Shown: piece by piece, positions 22,610 to 36,181 of the stretch | Layout of the letters: the number at the start of each line of letters is the position of its first letter | Position numbering within the stretch: position 1 is the first letter of the stretch | Assembly (NCBI GenBank): GCA_023853785.1 | Contig: JAJIRX010000515.1 | Coordinates: 1 to 64,000, forward strand | Reading direction: 5' to 3' | Origin: Psilocybe azurescens | Lineage: Eukaryota; Basidiomycota; Agaricomycetes; Agaricales; Agrocybaceae | Length of the DNA: 64,000 bases | The notes under the pieces: generated by a model | The model's input: only the letters and a program-made list of their open reading frames with translations | Told to the model about the DNA's origin: nothing | Databases searched by the model: none | Translations under genes and position numbers: made by a program

Positions 22610-23679
22610 TAGTAGAATTGTAGAGGGTTATTTCAGACGGCAATGAATAACGGCCTCTGCATTGGTGGCCAACGGATTAAGTATGCTTTGTAACTCGAGC
22701 AGGATTTTGCATCATCCGCGCTAGTGAAAGGGCAACATTTCGGGTGCCATGGATACCAAACGGCTAGACCGGATATGACATGCTATCTCATCTCACCGCC
22801 ATGGCACTTATTGCAGTCGAATCGTATAGAAATATTCCGTCCACAATCGAACCTCTGTTCGCCTCCCAACAAACATGACTTACTCCGACCCGGAATTCGT
22901 TTTGTTTCATAGAAAATGCTATACCCTACCTTGTTTGTGATCTACTAAGCCATAGCACCAATTGAAGAGTTCGAAACTACTGGGCTTCACCACACCTGAT
23001 TTGCTACTTTTAGCCTATGTTTTACGCAGCCTCAAAAGCTAGGCATCACCGTGGGGGACCCACTTATCTTGATGATGTATAAATAGAACCCGAGTTCTTA
23101 ATGGAGCCAAGAGAGTGTGGGACCTGGTTTGAGCCGCTGAAACGAGAGACCCAGTTTAACTAGGACCGTCGCTTGGAAGTTTCTGAATATTAGCCGAAAT
23201 TTGACTTGAACAGTTTACAAAAAATAGCAAGGAAATAAAGGAGAGACTATTGGGTCCCATCCAAGTCTCATTATACCAGTCGTTTCGTGCTTTGAATCCA
23301 AATGCATAATCTCTGCCTTCGACCATGCAGTATCCCATTAAGCCCATTTTGAGATCCTGTCCATAACTAATTTCTGACACCCAGTACACTGATCACAGTT
23401 TTCCTCGGGCAGAGTTGGGTATCCGGTATCACCTTAGTAAGCAATCATGACATGAGGAATGTAAGGTACCTGGGTATAGACGAACTTACGAAGTGAACGG
23501 AATTTCACAAAGCGGCCCAATGACACAGTGCTCCAAAAGCACAACTGTACATACTACGGTAACTCCAACACGCAATGTCATTAGACGCCTGCCTCAGTAT
23601 ATGGAAAGTATTATACAGCATTTTCTACTCGTGTCGTATGATAACTAGTATGATAACGAGGATAATCACATCTGAGGAC
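22610..23679. other. intergenic, nothing firmly assigned
   Basis: A 77-codon minus-strand frame (23156-23389) has plausible composition but no partner exons or family that I recognise. Confidence 0.35.
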
Positions 23680-26600
23680 TCATCTTCGCTGGTGCTCAAC
23701 ATCAACTTCGTGGACCTCCACCTCTCCTTTGTCCATCGAAGTGCTGCGTTTCGGTACTATTTTCTCGCTGACATTCTCCTGTAAGGTCGTATCCTCTGTA
23801 AATTTAGTAACGGGGCCCTTTTCAAGATCCGTATCTTCGTTAACAGCTCCTGCCGCTCTGTCTTTCTCCGTCCTCCCCTGCCCGAACAATATGACGTTCA
23901 AGAGTGTAATATCGAAGGAACAAAACTGGAATACAAAACGTTAGTACCAGAAGAGACATTCATTGATAATTCAACGAAGAAATTGTTTTCTCTTTACTGT
24001 TAGGTTATAGGCTGGACTCACCCATGAAAAGACAGACGCCCAAAAGCGGCGTCATAACCACCCAGATGGTGCTGATTGACTTGGCATAAGCATTAATAAC
24101 AGCCGCCCGCGTAACGGAGTCCTGTAACAGATCAAACATAGAACATAACATCAGCGCAATGCGACGGTGTAAATTAAAAGAATAAAGTCAAACATACAGA
24201 TATATTTTTGAGTTGACGAACACTTTGGCTCAGAGCTGCAGGTGAGGTATCAACACCTGCGTTAGGAATCTTGGCGACCTTTTGCGCAGTGTCTGCAACA
24301 TATATTGAGTCTTGGCATTCAGAATCTGGCTCTTACAAAGAGAAGCATACACTGGAGTAGATGGCTTGGCCAATAGATATCCCAACAGTCGCACCGATGG
24401 TTCTATGGGTAGTATGAATTAACATCTTGAATACACTTGTCGATCGTTACGCACCTTATAAAGCCGAATGTTCCAGTACTAGTGGCCATGTCTTTTATTG
24501 GCATCGCGGCTTGTAAGGCAATGAGAGGTGTCTTGAGTTAGAAATTACCTGATCAGCGTTATCGACGTTGGGTGTATTCCCCACGCATACCTGGAACAAA
24601 CAGCCCATCCCAAGAGCGGCAATGAGCGGGTAGACTTCCTTTGTCGCCCTACAGAATAATGGCCAGCGTAAATAGCTAAAATACGCGAAAAGACGACTGA
24701 GAGCGGTTACGCACGTAGATGATGCCCCGTCAAGCATGATCATCAACCCCATCCCGACCGAAAAGATTGCATACCCGAACCAGATAACAGGCCTGTATCG
24801 TCCTGTTTTCGAAACATAGAAACCTGATAAGGCAGAAAGCATGGCTCCACCCAGCGAATATGGTAACATTCTGACCAAAAATAAATTGGAATGTTAAGCG
24901 CCACAACAGCATCTCTGCAAGGAGATGACTTACTCAACACCGGCCTTCGTTGCGGACGCACCCAGAACTTGATAATAGAGTGGTAGATAGTAAGCACCCG
25001 AAAAGAACGCTACGGCGTGCACAAATGTCGTAATAAGAATTATGCCAGTCGTGCGCGTCTATAGATTCTGTGTCAACGATTTTACTCATACCCGGAGTAG
25101 ATGGTCGTTGAGAAGGTGAACCTACTCTAAATAGCCTCGGTGGAATGATTGGGGACCGATTGGTATAGGACTCGTTGAGGGCACCGAACACCAGCAAAAC
25201 CAGGCCTACAACAAGGCAGGATATTGTCGTTTTAGAAGACCCTACAAATAGAGTAGAAGACAATGGAGCAGTTAACACAACTATACCCGAGGTACGGTAC
25301 CAACATAGAATAATAGAGTTCGAAAATGCCTTGACGATAACTCACAAGAAGTCTCGCTCTCATTAAAACCCGATCAAGACCAACACAATGCCGACAACGA
25401 TCAAGAATAATCCAAGGAAGTCGAACTCCTTTGCATGCTCCCTCAGAGTTCGACCATGATGCGGGTTAAGATTAAGGAAGAAAAACAAAATGGCCGCGGC
25501 AACACCTCCAGTTGGACTTTAAGATACGGTTTAGTTCTCTTTAACGCAACGAGATAAAATTATCTTGAGGATGTATACTCACAGGTTGATGAAAAAGCAC
25601 CTATATCTCACGAGATAAGGGTTTAGAAAGGGTGACATCCAGAGGAAAATGCGACCTTACCACCGCCACGTAACATGATCTGTGAATACCTACGTTCCAT
25701 AATTGAGATAGAATTAGATTGCGCAGTCGGAGGCCAAATGCCACGTATTGCTCGACTCACTCCGCCTAGTAGAGGGCCTACGACACTGGCGACACCCCAA
25801 GTTGCGCCGATCAATCCTCCGTACTTTCCGCGTCTGGTTGTGATTAATGCATTTGTCATTTCGTTTTTGAACAGTACTCACTCCTGCAAAGGAACGATAT
25901 CACTAATTGTGATGTTGACCTAGCCGTCCATTGTCGTTCAGACGACAAAGATAAATGTAAAAAGAATGCAATGCACACACCAATTGCATTATCCCACCAC
26001 CACCGATCCCTTGGACAGCCCCGGCAAATGATTAACCAAGTCTGTAGGTAGAAATACGACGTCTTGATCAATGCTCGGTGTTCAGACGCGCCTTTGTACA
26101 GAATGCGCTCACCATATTCTGGGCAGCACCACAAAGTGCAGAACCAACCTTTATATACACGCTGAGAATGAGACAGATTTTGAGAATTCATCTGCGAGCA
26201 AAAACTTACTAGAAAGATGACTATCGATGCGTAAAGAATAGGTTTTCTCCCAATAAGATCAGATAATTTCCCGTATAGAGGGGATAAGCTACAAAATAAG
26301 GCACCCGTTAAGTTTCGAAATGTCGAATCGATGAGCTTGATTTAGTCCCTAACACACCCTGCTGATGCTAAAAGATAAGCGCTGAGTATGCAATAGAAGT
26401 GATACTTAATTATCAAGATATATTGATGCATTGGAAAATACAGAGACATACGTTCCGACCCAGCTGTAATTCTTTCCACCACCGAGTTGTTCCACGATTG
26501 TTGGCAATGCGGTCGCAACTATAGTCTTCAGTTCGCGTAGAAAAAATCAATACACGAAGATATACAGAGTAGAAGTGAGAACAGACCTGATCAATAGCCG

Positions 26601-26847
26601 CAAGAAAAACTGTGCACATCAGGCCCGCGAAGACCTAATTATCGCACAGAACGGTGAGATTTGGGACATTATTGTCGAATATTCCATTTGATTGGCTTAC
26701 CAGGCTCAACCGATTTTCTGGCAGAACATGTGTATCATTAGCCTTCCATGACGCTCCCCGAGAAGCCTGCGTCTTTTGCTGCTTCACGTGAACATCTGCC
26801 CCGATAGGGGCCCTTCCTTCGACACTTTGTTGGAACTCGGATGACAT
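23680..26847 (-). CDS. MFS drug:H+ antiporter-type transporter (DHA2, about 14 TM)
   Basis: Starts MSSEFQQSVEGRAPIGADVH at 26847, a hydrophilic N-tail. TM1 is FAGLMCTVFLAAIDQ followed by TIVATALPTIVEQLGGG, the DHA2 motif around the first helix. Further on are WLIICR and GIGGGGIMQL, then KYGGLIGATWGVASVVGPLLGG (antiporter motif C) and VFTDHVTWRW. A FDFLGLFLI-type linker helix follows, then FVHAVAFFSGAYYLPLYYQ, MLPYSLGGAMLSALSGFYV and GRYRPVIWFGY. The tail is acidic and charged and ends at 23680. Many introns of about 55 nt. One frame slip lies in the CCCC run at 26019-26022 between WLIICR and QGIGGGG. Probable role: export of toxic or secondary compounds across the plasma membrane; substrate unknown. 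Confidence 0.9.
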
Positions 26848-27583
26848 TCGAGTTTACTTCTTTCTTGAAAATTTGTTAGAGGGCCTACTTGAATCGTAGA
26901 GATCCTGGTGGAAGTACGAGAAGATTAATCCTGGGACCACCTAATATAGAGAAATTCAATCGTGCTTACATGTTTACTCTACGTTAAATGAACCCAACAA
27001 GTCCATGCGCAGTGGAGTGCGGTACTGGAGAGCGGTTCTTGTCTTTCCGTGTGGTCCTACATAGTGACAAACCAATTACCAATCCGTATCCATTGACCAA
27101 GAGTGGGGTGTCTTAAGGTGCGGCATAGCCTACGGCATCCCTTATGTATCCAATCGGAGCATGCATGCGGGAAGGGGTATTAGGAGGATAATGGTTTTCG
27201 AAAGGTGAACCGCGGACTAACGTGTCAGAGCGATCGAAGCTTACATAAGCAAGTATACCAACTGTCCGGTCCACGGACTGCTCTCTTTTCTTCGACATTC
27301 TTCTTGCCTTGGTCACCCGTTCTGATTCCTCCTTGCAAATTCGAGTAAGTAAACTCTAGAATGCAAAAAGTTAGTGGCATCTCAAGAATTTATCCTTTGG
27401 CGCCGCACTACTTAGTAGATTTATACCTGCATGCGTTTAAATTGTTCTCGGGCATGAAGGTTAATGTCAGAATACAACGACCGCAATACCGACGATCAAG
27501 CCTTTGTGTGATATATACTCGAGCATGCCCTTCACTCTGCGCCCCACAGGTGGCGGAGAAGATATGCCCATAGAGAGATAGCA
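26848..27583. other. intergenic or decayed sequence, nothing assigned
   Basis: Minus-strand stretches such as MLEYISHKGLIVGIAVVVF (about 27465-27525) could be an exon of the uncertain gene to the right, but stop codons and frame changes interrupt it. Confidence 0.3.
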
Positions 27584-28156
27584 TCAGCGACACGAGTGTT
27601 GAATAATTTCAACACGGATGGACGCGCCAACAATCACGAAAAGCGAAAGCTCAATGTCGATGGAGTACAATTGAACATGTAGGATAAAAATGCCGGATCT
27701 TTTGTTCGTGACAGGGTCCCTGGCGGCTCGCAAATCTAGTGCTATTATATAGCGCATCATACTGGGAAGTATGTGTGGGGCGAAAAAGTCAAGTTGCACT
27801 ACTTTCAAAGTGCCGAGGTATATCTGACATTCGCTAACGCAACCTTTCCCACTACGGTTTTCAAGTCGGTTACTAGACTGCATCCAATATCCGTCTGAAC
27901 GTTGACGGACACAGAGACAGTGGCTTCGGGCCCCGGGGTAGTTCTCTTTGGTGAGAATGAGCTGACTTTTTATGTATGCTTCACACTTTGTGGAGTTTTG
28001 GATATAGCATACTTCGCGATAAATGTCGAGATATTCAATATTGACAACAATCGTTTTGAGGTACTTGAAGGTGTCTTCAGAAAAGCACCTGTGGAGGTCG
28101 TGAAACTGGTGGTGTTCAAGCCCAAATATATCGTTTCCGACCGCGGTAGTACTCAC
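27584..28156 (-). CDS. unassigned open region, possible decayed membrane-protein gene
   Basis: A 190-codon minus-strand frame, the longest in this stretch. Parts look like exon material (HILPSMMRYIIALDLRAARD; ELSLFVIVGASIRVEII), other parts look like introns read through. The alternative frame contains a natural tail-like stretch (PGPEATVSVSVNVQTD). I could not assemble a convincing gene or name a family. Confidence 0.3.
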   Translation of the reverse strand: MSTTAVGNDIFGLEHHQFHDLHRCFSEDTFKYLKTIVVNIEYLDIYREVCYIQNSTKCEAYIKSQLILTKENYPGARSHCLCVRQRSDGYWMQSSNRLENRSGKGCVSECQIYLGTLKVVQLDFFAPHILPSMMRYIIALDLRAARDPVTNKRSGIFILHVQLYSIDIELSLFVIVGASIRVEIIQHSCR

Positions 28157-28416
28157 GAATACAGCATACTCTAGAAGTTGATGAAATTGTGGGAATGATG
28201 CGAGTGTGCAGGGTTAAAAGAGAAGGGTTAAGTTCTATAAGTGATGCAGCCCGCGGTATTCAAGAGGGGATAAGATTGTATCTACAACAGATGCGTCCAA
28301 GGTCAATTTAACGGGTTTTACAGAGGGTATTAGAAACTCGTTTGGAGAGTGGATCGACATCCGGACCATAATCGACTTAAATATTACTGAAAGTGTACAA
28401 CAGTTTATTCATTCTT

Positions 28417-28981
28417 CTAGCGTGCCCTGTCGAGTTTGTTCGCGTAGCTCCAGCATTTGTCCTTTAAGATCGAATATTCAAGGGACCCAGTTAGACGGAA
28501 GGGTGATAACAATGAATGACTAGCATGACGTATTCTGTCACAGAAAGCAAACACAGTTGCAAAAGAAAATATGGCATTTATCACTGATAGGTACCCCGTT
28601 ACTCTACCCACATATAGCTGCTCCATGAGTTTGGTTGTGCATCATACGGTCACATCCGAGTCTTCTTTTACTTGGCCAGAACGTCCTTGACGATATTCTA
28701 CACACCGAGCACGGCTGCAAATTTGACCTAAGCGCTGAGTTCCAGTCTTTAGAGTAGTTCAAGGAACGTGAAAACATGCCGCTCGTCGCTGAGATGCTCA
28801 ATCTCATGAGCACACTTTTCAAGACAAGTGGCCCAGGGTGTGGAGTTAGAGAAGAATTTCGTCGTATAGATTTTGCGGAAATCCTGAGGCATAGGGATTG
28901 CGAATGGGAGTATTCGCAGATACTATGGGGTAACACATTCAGAGTCAGATTTGGTAGCAGCCTCACACCGAAGATATACAT
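28417..28981 (-). other. unassigned open frames, minus strand
   Basis: Two overlapping frames (28417-28626 and 28604-28981) together cover 565 bp. The first has a hydrophobic stretch (VTGYLSVINAIFSFATVFAF). A plus-strand frame (28776-29018) competes. No family recognised; it may belong with the fragment at 27584-28156. Confidence 0.25.
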
Positions 28982-30302
28982 TAGAGCGTACCGAGTCCAA
29001 ATTCGCTTAGCAGCTTAGTGAGGAATGTTCCTTCTTCTAGAATACGTTTATGAAGCGATTCAAAGTCAGTGATCAAGCTTTGAGATGGATGAAAGGAAGG
29101 CGTTGAATTTACCGATTGATACGCCTCGAGGAATCGATGATTTGTCTGGATTCCTTCCAAGCATAACTGCTGTGCAGAGCGTAGCTCCGATTAAAGGAGA
29201 AGAGTACGGATGATGATACTCTCATGATCCTGATGCCCGTTGAATGTGGTGTTTTCAACTGTAATAAGATATTGCCGACTCAAATTGGAACTTGGAATGC
29301 GACAAGTGTTCTTTCAGCTTGAGATTACCGTCCGATGTCGTATATCGTAGGTGTCAGTTTGGTGGGCTAGCAGCGAATACTTTGGCTGACCAGCATTAGT
29401 CTTTTATTTTGTGATGGCCCTTACTCGAGTGTGGCTGACATTGACGACGACCCACGACGGCATTGTAGGTCGGTCCAAGATAGGAACTATCATCGAGTTT
29501 TGGACCAACATTTGAAATACTCAACGCCCATAAATAGACTCTGCCAAAATTTTATCTGGTATTCTATCCGAATTCGGGAGGAGGTTGTTGGCATTTACCA
29601 AGTGTATAATTGTTGTTCTTAAGTATTATCATTTCGTTATTGTAGACTCTTGGAGGCCCTAGTGAGTGATAACAATTGAATTATGTGCTTCAGTGATCGT
29701 CCTTTGAAAACTTCTGACAATAATGATTGCTTGGATTGGCAAAGATAGTTGTTGAGAGGCCCAAACTATTGTAATGAATAGCTTTGCAGTTTTGTTTCTA
29801 CTGGTGAGTCAACAATTCTGTCTAGGCGAACCTCGACCGCTAAACTCGCTCTTCCCACTTGTAGGAGATCCATCGTCGTAGTCGACACATTATAAAGACA
29901 CTTGAATTCTTTGGATAGAGCCATTGGTAAATTCTGTGTCATGGTAAATATAATGCTTATGCTGTGTTATTGATCACGTTCTTTGCATTCCAGACCCACC
30001 GTCTTTCCCCGTGGCTAGGACCAATGAGGAACTAGAACAACTACGCCAGCGCCATTTGAAGGTCCGAGACCCGGTGCAGCTCTTTCATGTCCGGGATATA
30101 TCCATGAATGTCATCCGAAGAGAATGAGAGTATATAACAGCTCAAGCAACGTGCGATGGCGATAAGATTAAAGCACGAAGAGGACTAATACAGCCACGAA
30201 CTTGGGAAAACATAAGGGCCGGGCTAGGCTAAAGAAGCCGAAAGTCTCACGGACAGAAAGTGGGACGGCTCCATACGGAGCTCTGGTCCGCCGCCTCCTG
30301 TC
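28982..30302. other. intergenic upstream of PGI
   Basis: No supported gene in about 1.3 kb. Several short frames only. Confidence 0.4.
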
Positions 30303-30309
30303 TATAAAT
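30303..30309 (+). promoter_or_regulatory. TATA box of the PGI gene
   Basis: TATAAAT lies 41 bp before the ATG at 30350. The distance and the strong housekeeping gene downstream make it a likely core promoter element. Confidence 0.6.
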
Positions 30310-30349
30310 CACAGAAACGCGATCTTATCTGTTCAAAGCTTTGACCACC

Positions 30350-32816
<2,467 letters not shown>

Positions 32817-33154
32817 AGAGAGAGAGGGTAATCCAAAGAATTTGAGGGACAGCCTAGATATCAAGGATGGGAACGGTATGCTGAACTTGGAAATTTTTAG
32901 ACTCGCAAGATTCGGAGAGGAGATGGTGAAAAATGAAAGAAGTCAATATGTACTTGTATGGATGGGTGAACAATGTTAAATGGTGCAATCTAGTATTCGT
33001 CCTCTGAGTCGGACCGATCGTCTAAAAATGCCTCACATTGTACACACATTGCTCTTGGTCGTTCATCTTCCCCATGTCTGGCTCTTATGGATTCAACGTT
33101 CCAACCCGGTCGTCGACCCAGTCTAGTCTGGACTGCTGTCCCGGTGTCCGATAT
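32817..33154. other. intergenic, 3' side of PGI
   Basis: No gene seen; presumably holds the 3' ends of PGI and of the converging minus-strand gene. Confidence 0.4.
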
Positions 33155-33649
33155 TCAGAGGGGACGCGGTAAAAAATTCAAGCCGTTCCAACCAGAGATG
33201 CCACTGCAATCATCAACTAGCCCACGACCTGGTATAATATGAAGAATTACGCCGTGTATTTTTGCCAAATCGTATTCATCTTCGGACAAGGAGAGCGGAA
33301 AGGAGGTCCGACGTACCTTGACCCGCGCTGAATAGTGGAAGGTTTGCACGGGCTGCCTTTTCGCCACAGAAGATGAGCTCATGCTCCCGGTTATCCCTGC
33401 CAAATATGCCGTTAACATTAAACCCTTTGTATGAGAGAACATGAACACGTGGAGGTGTGAGTTTTCCCAAGGACTCATTGCATATTGGAGGGAGTGGTGG
33501 AGTTTGCAGAATATAAACGAGGCTTGTATCTCGAATGTGGGCTTTATGGCTGGGTCTGAGGAGCCTAGAAGTGTGAGATCAAAGGTGTACGCTTTGGTAC
33601 CTCTGTGTGCTCGATACAAGCTCAGAGAAAAATAGAATACGTCAAACAT
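33155..33649 (-). CDS. plasmid pRiA4b ORF-3-like domain protein, probably partial
   Basis: The minus strand reads KAYTFDLTLLGSSDPAIKPT, then FCKLHHSLQYAMSPWENSHL. This matches the start of the pRiA4b ORF-3-like (IS1096-associated) fold: a beta strand, then LH-x-x-x-Q-x-A-M-x-W-x-x-x-H-L-H. After likely introns the second half is NREHELIFCGEKAARANLPL in one frame, then GRGLVDDCSGISGWNGL, matching the family end G-E-D-C-G-G-x-x-G-W. An intron from about 33317 to 33231 (donor GTACGT, acceptor TACCAG) would join these last two parts. The first half needs another splice or a frame slip near 33420. The N-terminus is probably further upstream. In bacteria this domain accompanies mobile elements; fungal copies are known but of unknown role. 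Confidence 0.6.
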   Translation of the reverse strand: MFDVFYFSLSLYRAHRGTKAYTFDLTLLGSSDPAIKPTFEIQASFIFCKLHHSLQYAMSPWENSHLHVFMFSHTKGLMLTAYLAGITGSMSSSSVAKRQPVQTFHYSARVKVRRTSFPLSLSEDEYDLAKIHGVILHIIPGRGLVDDCSGISGWNGLNFLPRPL

Positions 33650-34136
33650 AAAATCTGCTTACTGGCCACAGTAGTCCCCGTGCAATTTCCAATCCTGAAA
33701 TTTATAGACGTTCAAGATTAGTAGGACCCCTGATCACGATGAGGGACTAAAATAACTTACGTCTCTTTGGCACTGTTCAGAGCATTACTTGAAAGATAGA
33801 CCGATGATAAGGAGTATCAATTAAAGAAGTTAAAAAGAACAACATGAACAGAAACAAAAGAAAATCAACACTGAAGGAACTGAAAAAGATAAGAATATGA
33901 TCAAGTTTAAGCGCCGGCAAACTCGAGACTCGGACTGAGTATTCTTGCGCTATGCCATTGCTCGACTTGGCCTTCAGACGCTGTTCGTTCAAGGGTCACC
34001 ACGCGCAAAGATGCGATTCGATTTTCATTTTTCAAGCCATCGCCTCAAATTATCCAAAGGAACCTCTCGAAAGTCGAATAGTAGGACATACCAACCTGGC
34101 TACGAAATCGCCCAGGTTTAACACTGCCGACCTCTA
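33650..34136. other. intergenic, nothing assigned
   Basis: A-rich stretch with no supported frame; may hold upstream exons of the 33155-33649 gene. Confidence 0.35.
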
Positions 34137-35439
34137 TTACGAAATTAGTATCTTTATGTTGAAATTAAAAGCTATAGATCTGCTTGAGGCAAGTCCGCCA
34201 AAGTGCGTTTCATGAAGCCTCTCCAGCCTGTTGTCAACATCGTCGGTACTGTCAATAAAGTGGGTGACTTCGAGGTCGAATTGTGCGAGCGACGGCCAGC
34301 CAGGAGCAAGAAGTATTTCTTCGAATATTCCCCATTCATCGATGTTAGGTGTATGGTGCAGGAACAGATTGATCTGGAGTTCTAATACCGAGAGGATGTT
34401 TTGGCCAGCTATCCCTTGCAGTATATCGCGAATGGCTGGCAAGACACCGTCATAGTTCGTCATTTTGCACACAAAAATGAAGTTAAGACTTAGAGTCGTC
34501 AAAGTCTTCAAAGAGGCGGCAATTATAGGACTTATAAGCTGCATATTCTTGTCGTAGCCTATAGAAGGAAAAGTCACTCGGAAGAAAAGGCAAGGACATA
34601 GATATGACACGACGCACACATGAAAGTGAGAACCAAAGTTTCTAACAAGTGCGTTTTCTTGCAAATTTCGGCGACCAGTCTCAGATCGTAACACGAAAGG
34701 GCTTTCAAATATTTCAGTTCCCGTAAGTCCAGTGTTGATGTGCCGTCCTCAAAATAAGGCTTCAGGGTTGTTGTGACCCACTCTACCGATTGGTCAAAGG
34801 ATATATCGAGTTTGTGCAGTTTAATGGACTTGGCTGTTGTATTCACTGGAGGAGAATCGTCCCAATCTGCGAAGCCAACGCAATTAAGTCTAAGCTCCCG
34901 CAGGCTAGTGGATGGAAGAAGGCCGATATGGTCGAACTCGAGGAGATTGCCGTGTATTTCGAGGGAGGTGATTGTTGGAAGAGTCATTAGGGACAGAAAA
35001 GTGGATCGTACTTCGGGGGAATCTTCGTCCAGTTGTTATAGCATCCGGCAATCCAATTAACCTGGAAATCTATCATGAAGCTGCTTAGCTTTGTGAAGTG
35101 TTTGAGAAGAGCCACGATAGATGTTGGTCCAGAAGCTTCCCAGTCCGTTGGTTCCACCAGGTAATCTAACTTGCGAACATATTCAAAAAACCTTGGAGTA
35201 TGCTGACTATGCTGTATAAGTTTCACCAACGCAGCCTTGCTTTCCACATCACGGATGAGGACAAAACGGAAAATTTGCTTTTGACAGAGCGGAAGGAGTG
35301 TCTGGCACGTGAGAGAGCAGGCCTGGAGGGTTTCATTCTGACTTGGGTGATCACTAGCACTGTCGATGGCCAGGAGGTAGACGATGGTTTCGATGATGTC
35401 AAACGGTAGCACCTCAATGAGGGAGGTCATGAGAGGCAA
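34137..35439 (-). CDS. F-box-type protein with leucine-rich C-terminal part
   Basis: Start at 35439: MPLMTSLIEVLPFDIIETIV, then a Cys/Leu-rich F-box helix stretch (ETLQACSLTCQTLLPLCQ) typical of fungal F-box proteins. The C-terminal half has irregular leucine-rich segments (LPTITSLEIHGNLLEFDHI; STSLRELRLNCVGF; LKTLTTLSLNFIFV; GWPSLAQFDLEVTHF). An intron with donor GTGTGC and acceptor TCTATAG separates the last two exons (about 34630-34560). The frame slips in the G-run 35015-35019 between KIPP and RSTFLSLMTLP. Predicted role: substrate adaptor of an SCF ubiquitin ligase; such genes are greatly expanded in Agaricomycetes. Confidence 0.75.
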
Positions 35440-35762
35440 GTTTTCCGGTCAAGAGCCTGAAGGCGTATGAAAGTGTCCGTTGCGGGCGAAGTGGGAGGTA
35501 CATACCTTTCAGTTGTCGACCGCAGTGAGTCAGACAGCCTTATAGGAGTAGGTTCGTTCCAACTTCCAAGCCACCGTTCTGCATGATGTTTCATTTGTGC
35601 AAAACAAACAAATCCGCTTTTGGAAAATTTTTGAGTGATGACGACCGTTTTGGGAGATTTTGCTGTTGCACAACAATAGGGGCGGTCAAAGTTGCGCATT
35701 TCCAAAGATTAGTATGGTAATTGTTGTAGACAAAAATGGAAGAGAAACCAAGCCTGCCCGAA
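35440..35762. other. intergenic, promoter side of the F-box gene
   Basis: No supported gene. Confidence 0.4.
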
Positions 35763-35930
35763 GGTCGACTTGTAGAGCCAAACTAAATCACCAATGTGGA
35801 ATTCCGGACGTGGAAGATAGTGGCGATCGTAGAATTCGGCCATATGTTCGTTGGAATGACGAGGTTCAACGTGAAGCTCGGATTGAATCGTATGCGAGTA
35901 TGTTTGTAGTCTGCAGTATGTTTTGGTGGT
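35763..35930 (-). mobile_element. Ty3/gypsy retrotransposon fragment (integrase C-terminus)
   Basis: The minus strand encodes SNEHMAEFYDRHYLPRPEF followed by HIGDLVWL, the characteristic end of the gypsy integrase domain (Y-x-D-R-x-R-x-x-P-x-F-x-x-G-D-x-V-W-L). No reverse transcriptase, protease or LTR was seen, so only a scrap remains. Confidence 0.7.
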
Positions 35931-36181
35931 TGATGCCGTTTTACGTTGAATTTGAGCAAAACATCTGATGAAAACGATTGAAATAATTGTTTCTACAGTA
36001 GACCAAGTGCCAGTGATAGGGGGTGCCATAAATTAAAGATATTCAAACAAAAAACAATGGAACAAAAACAAAAACAATCAATTTTGAAGAAAAAAGAAAG
36101 AAGAAAAGAGAACATCAAGTCAAGCGCCCTCACTTCTCACTTCTCCTTTCTCCCTTCTTCCCATTGACCTCAACACAACAT

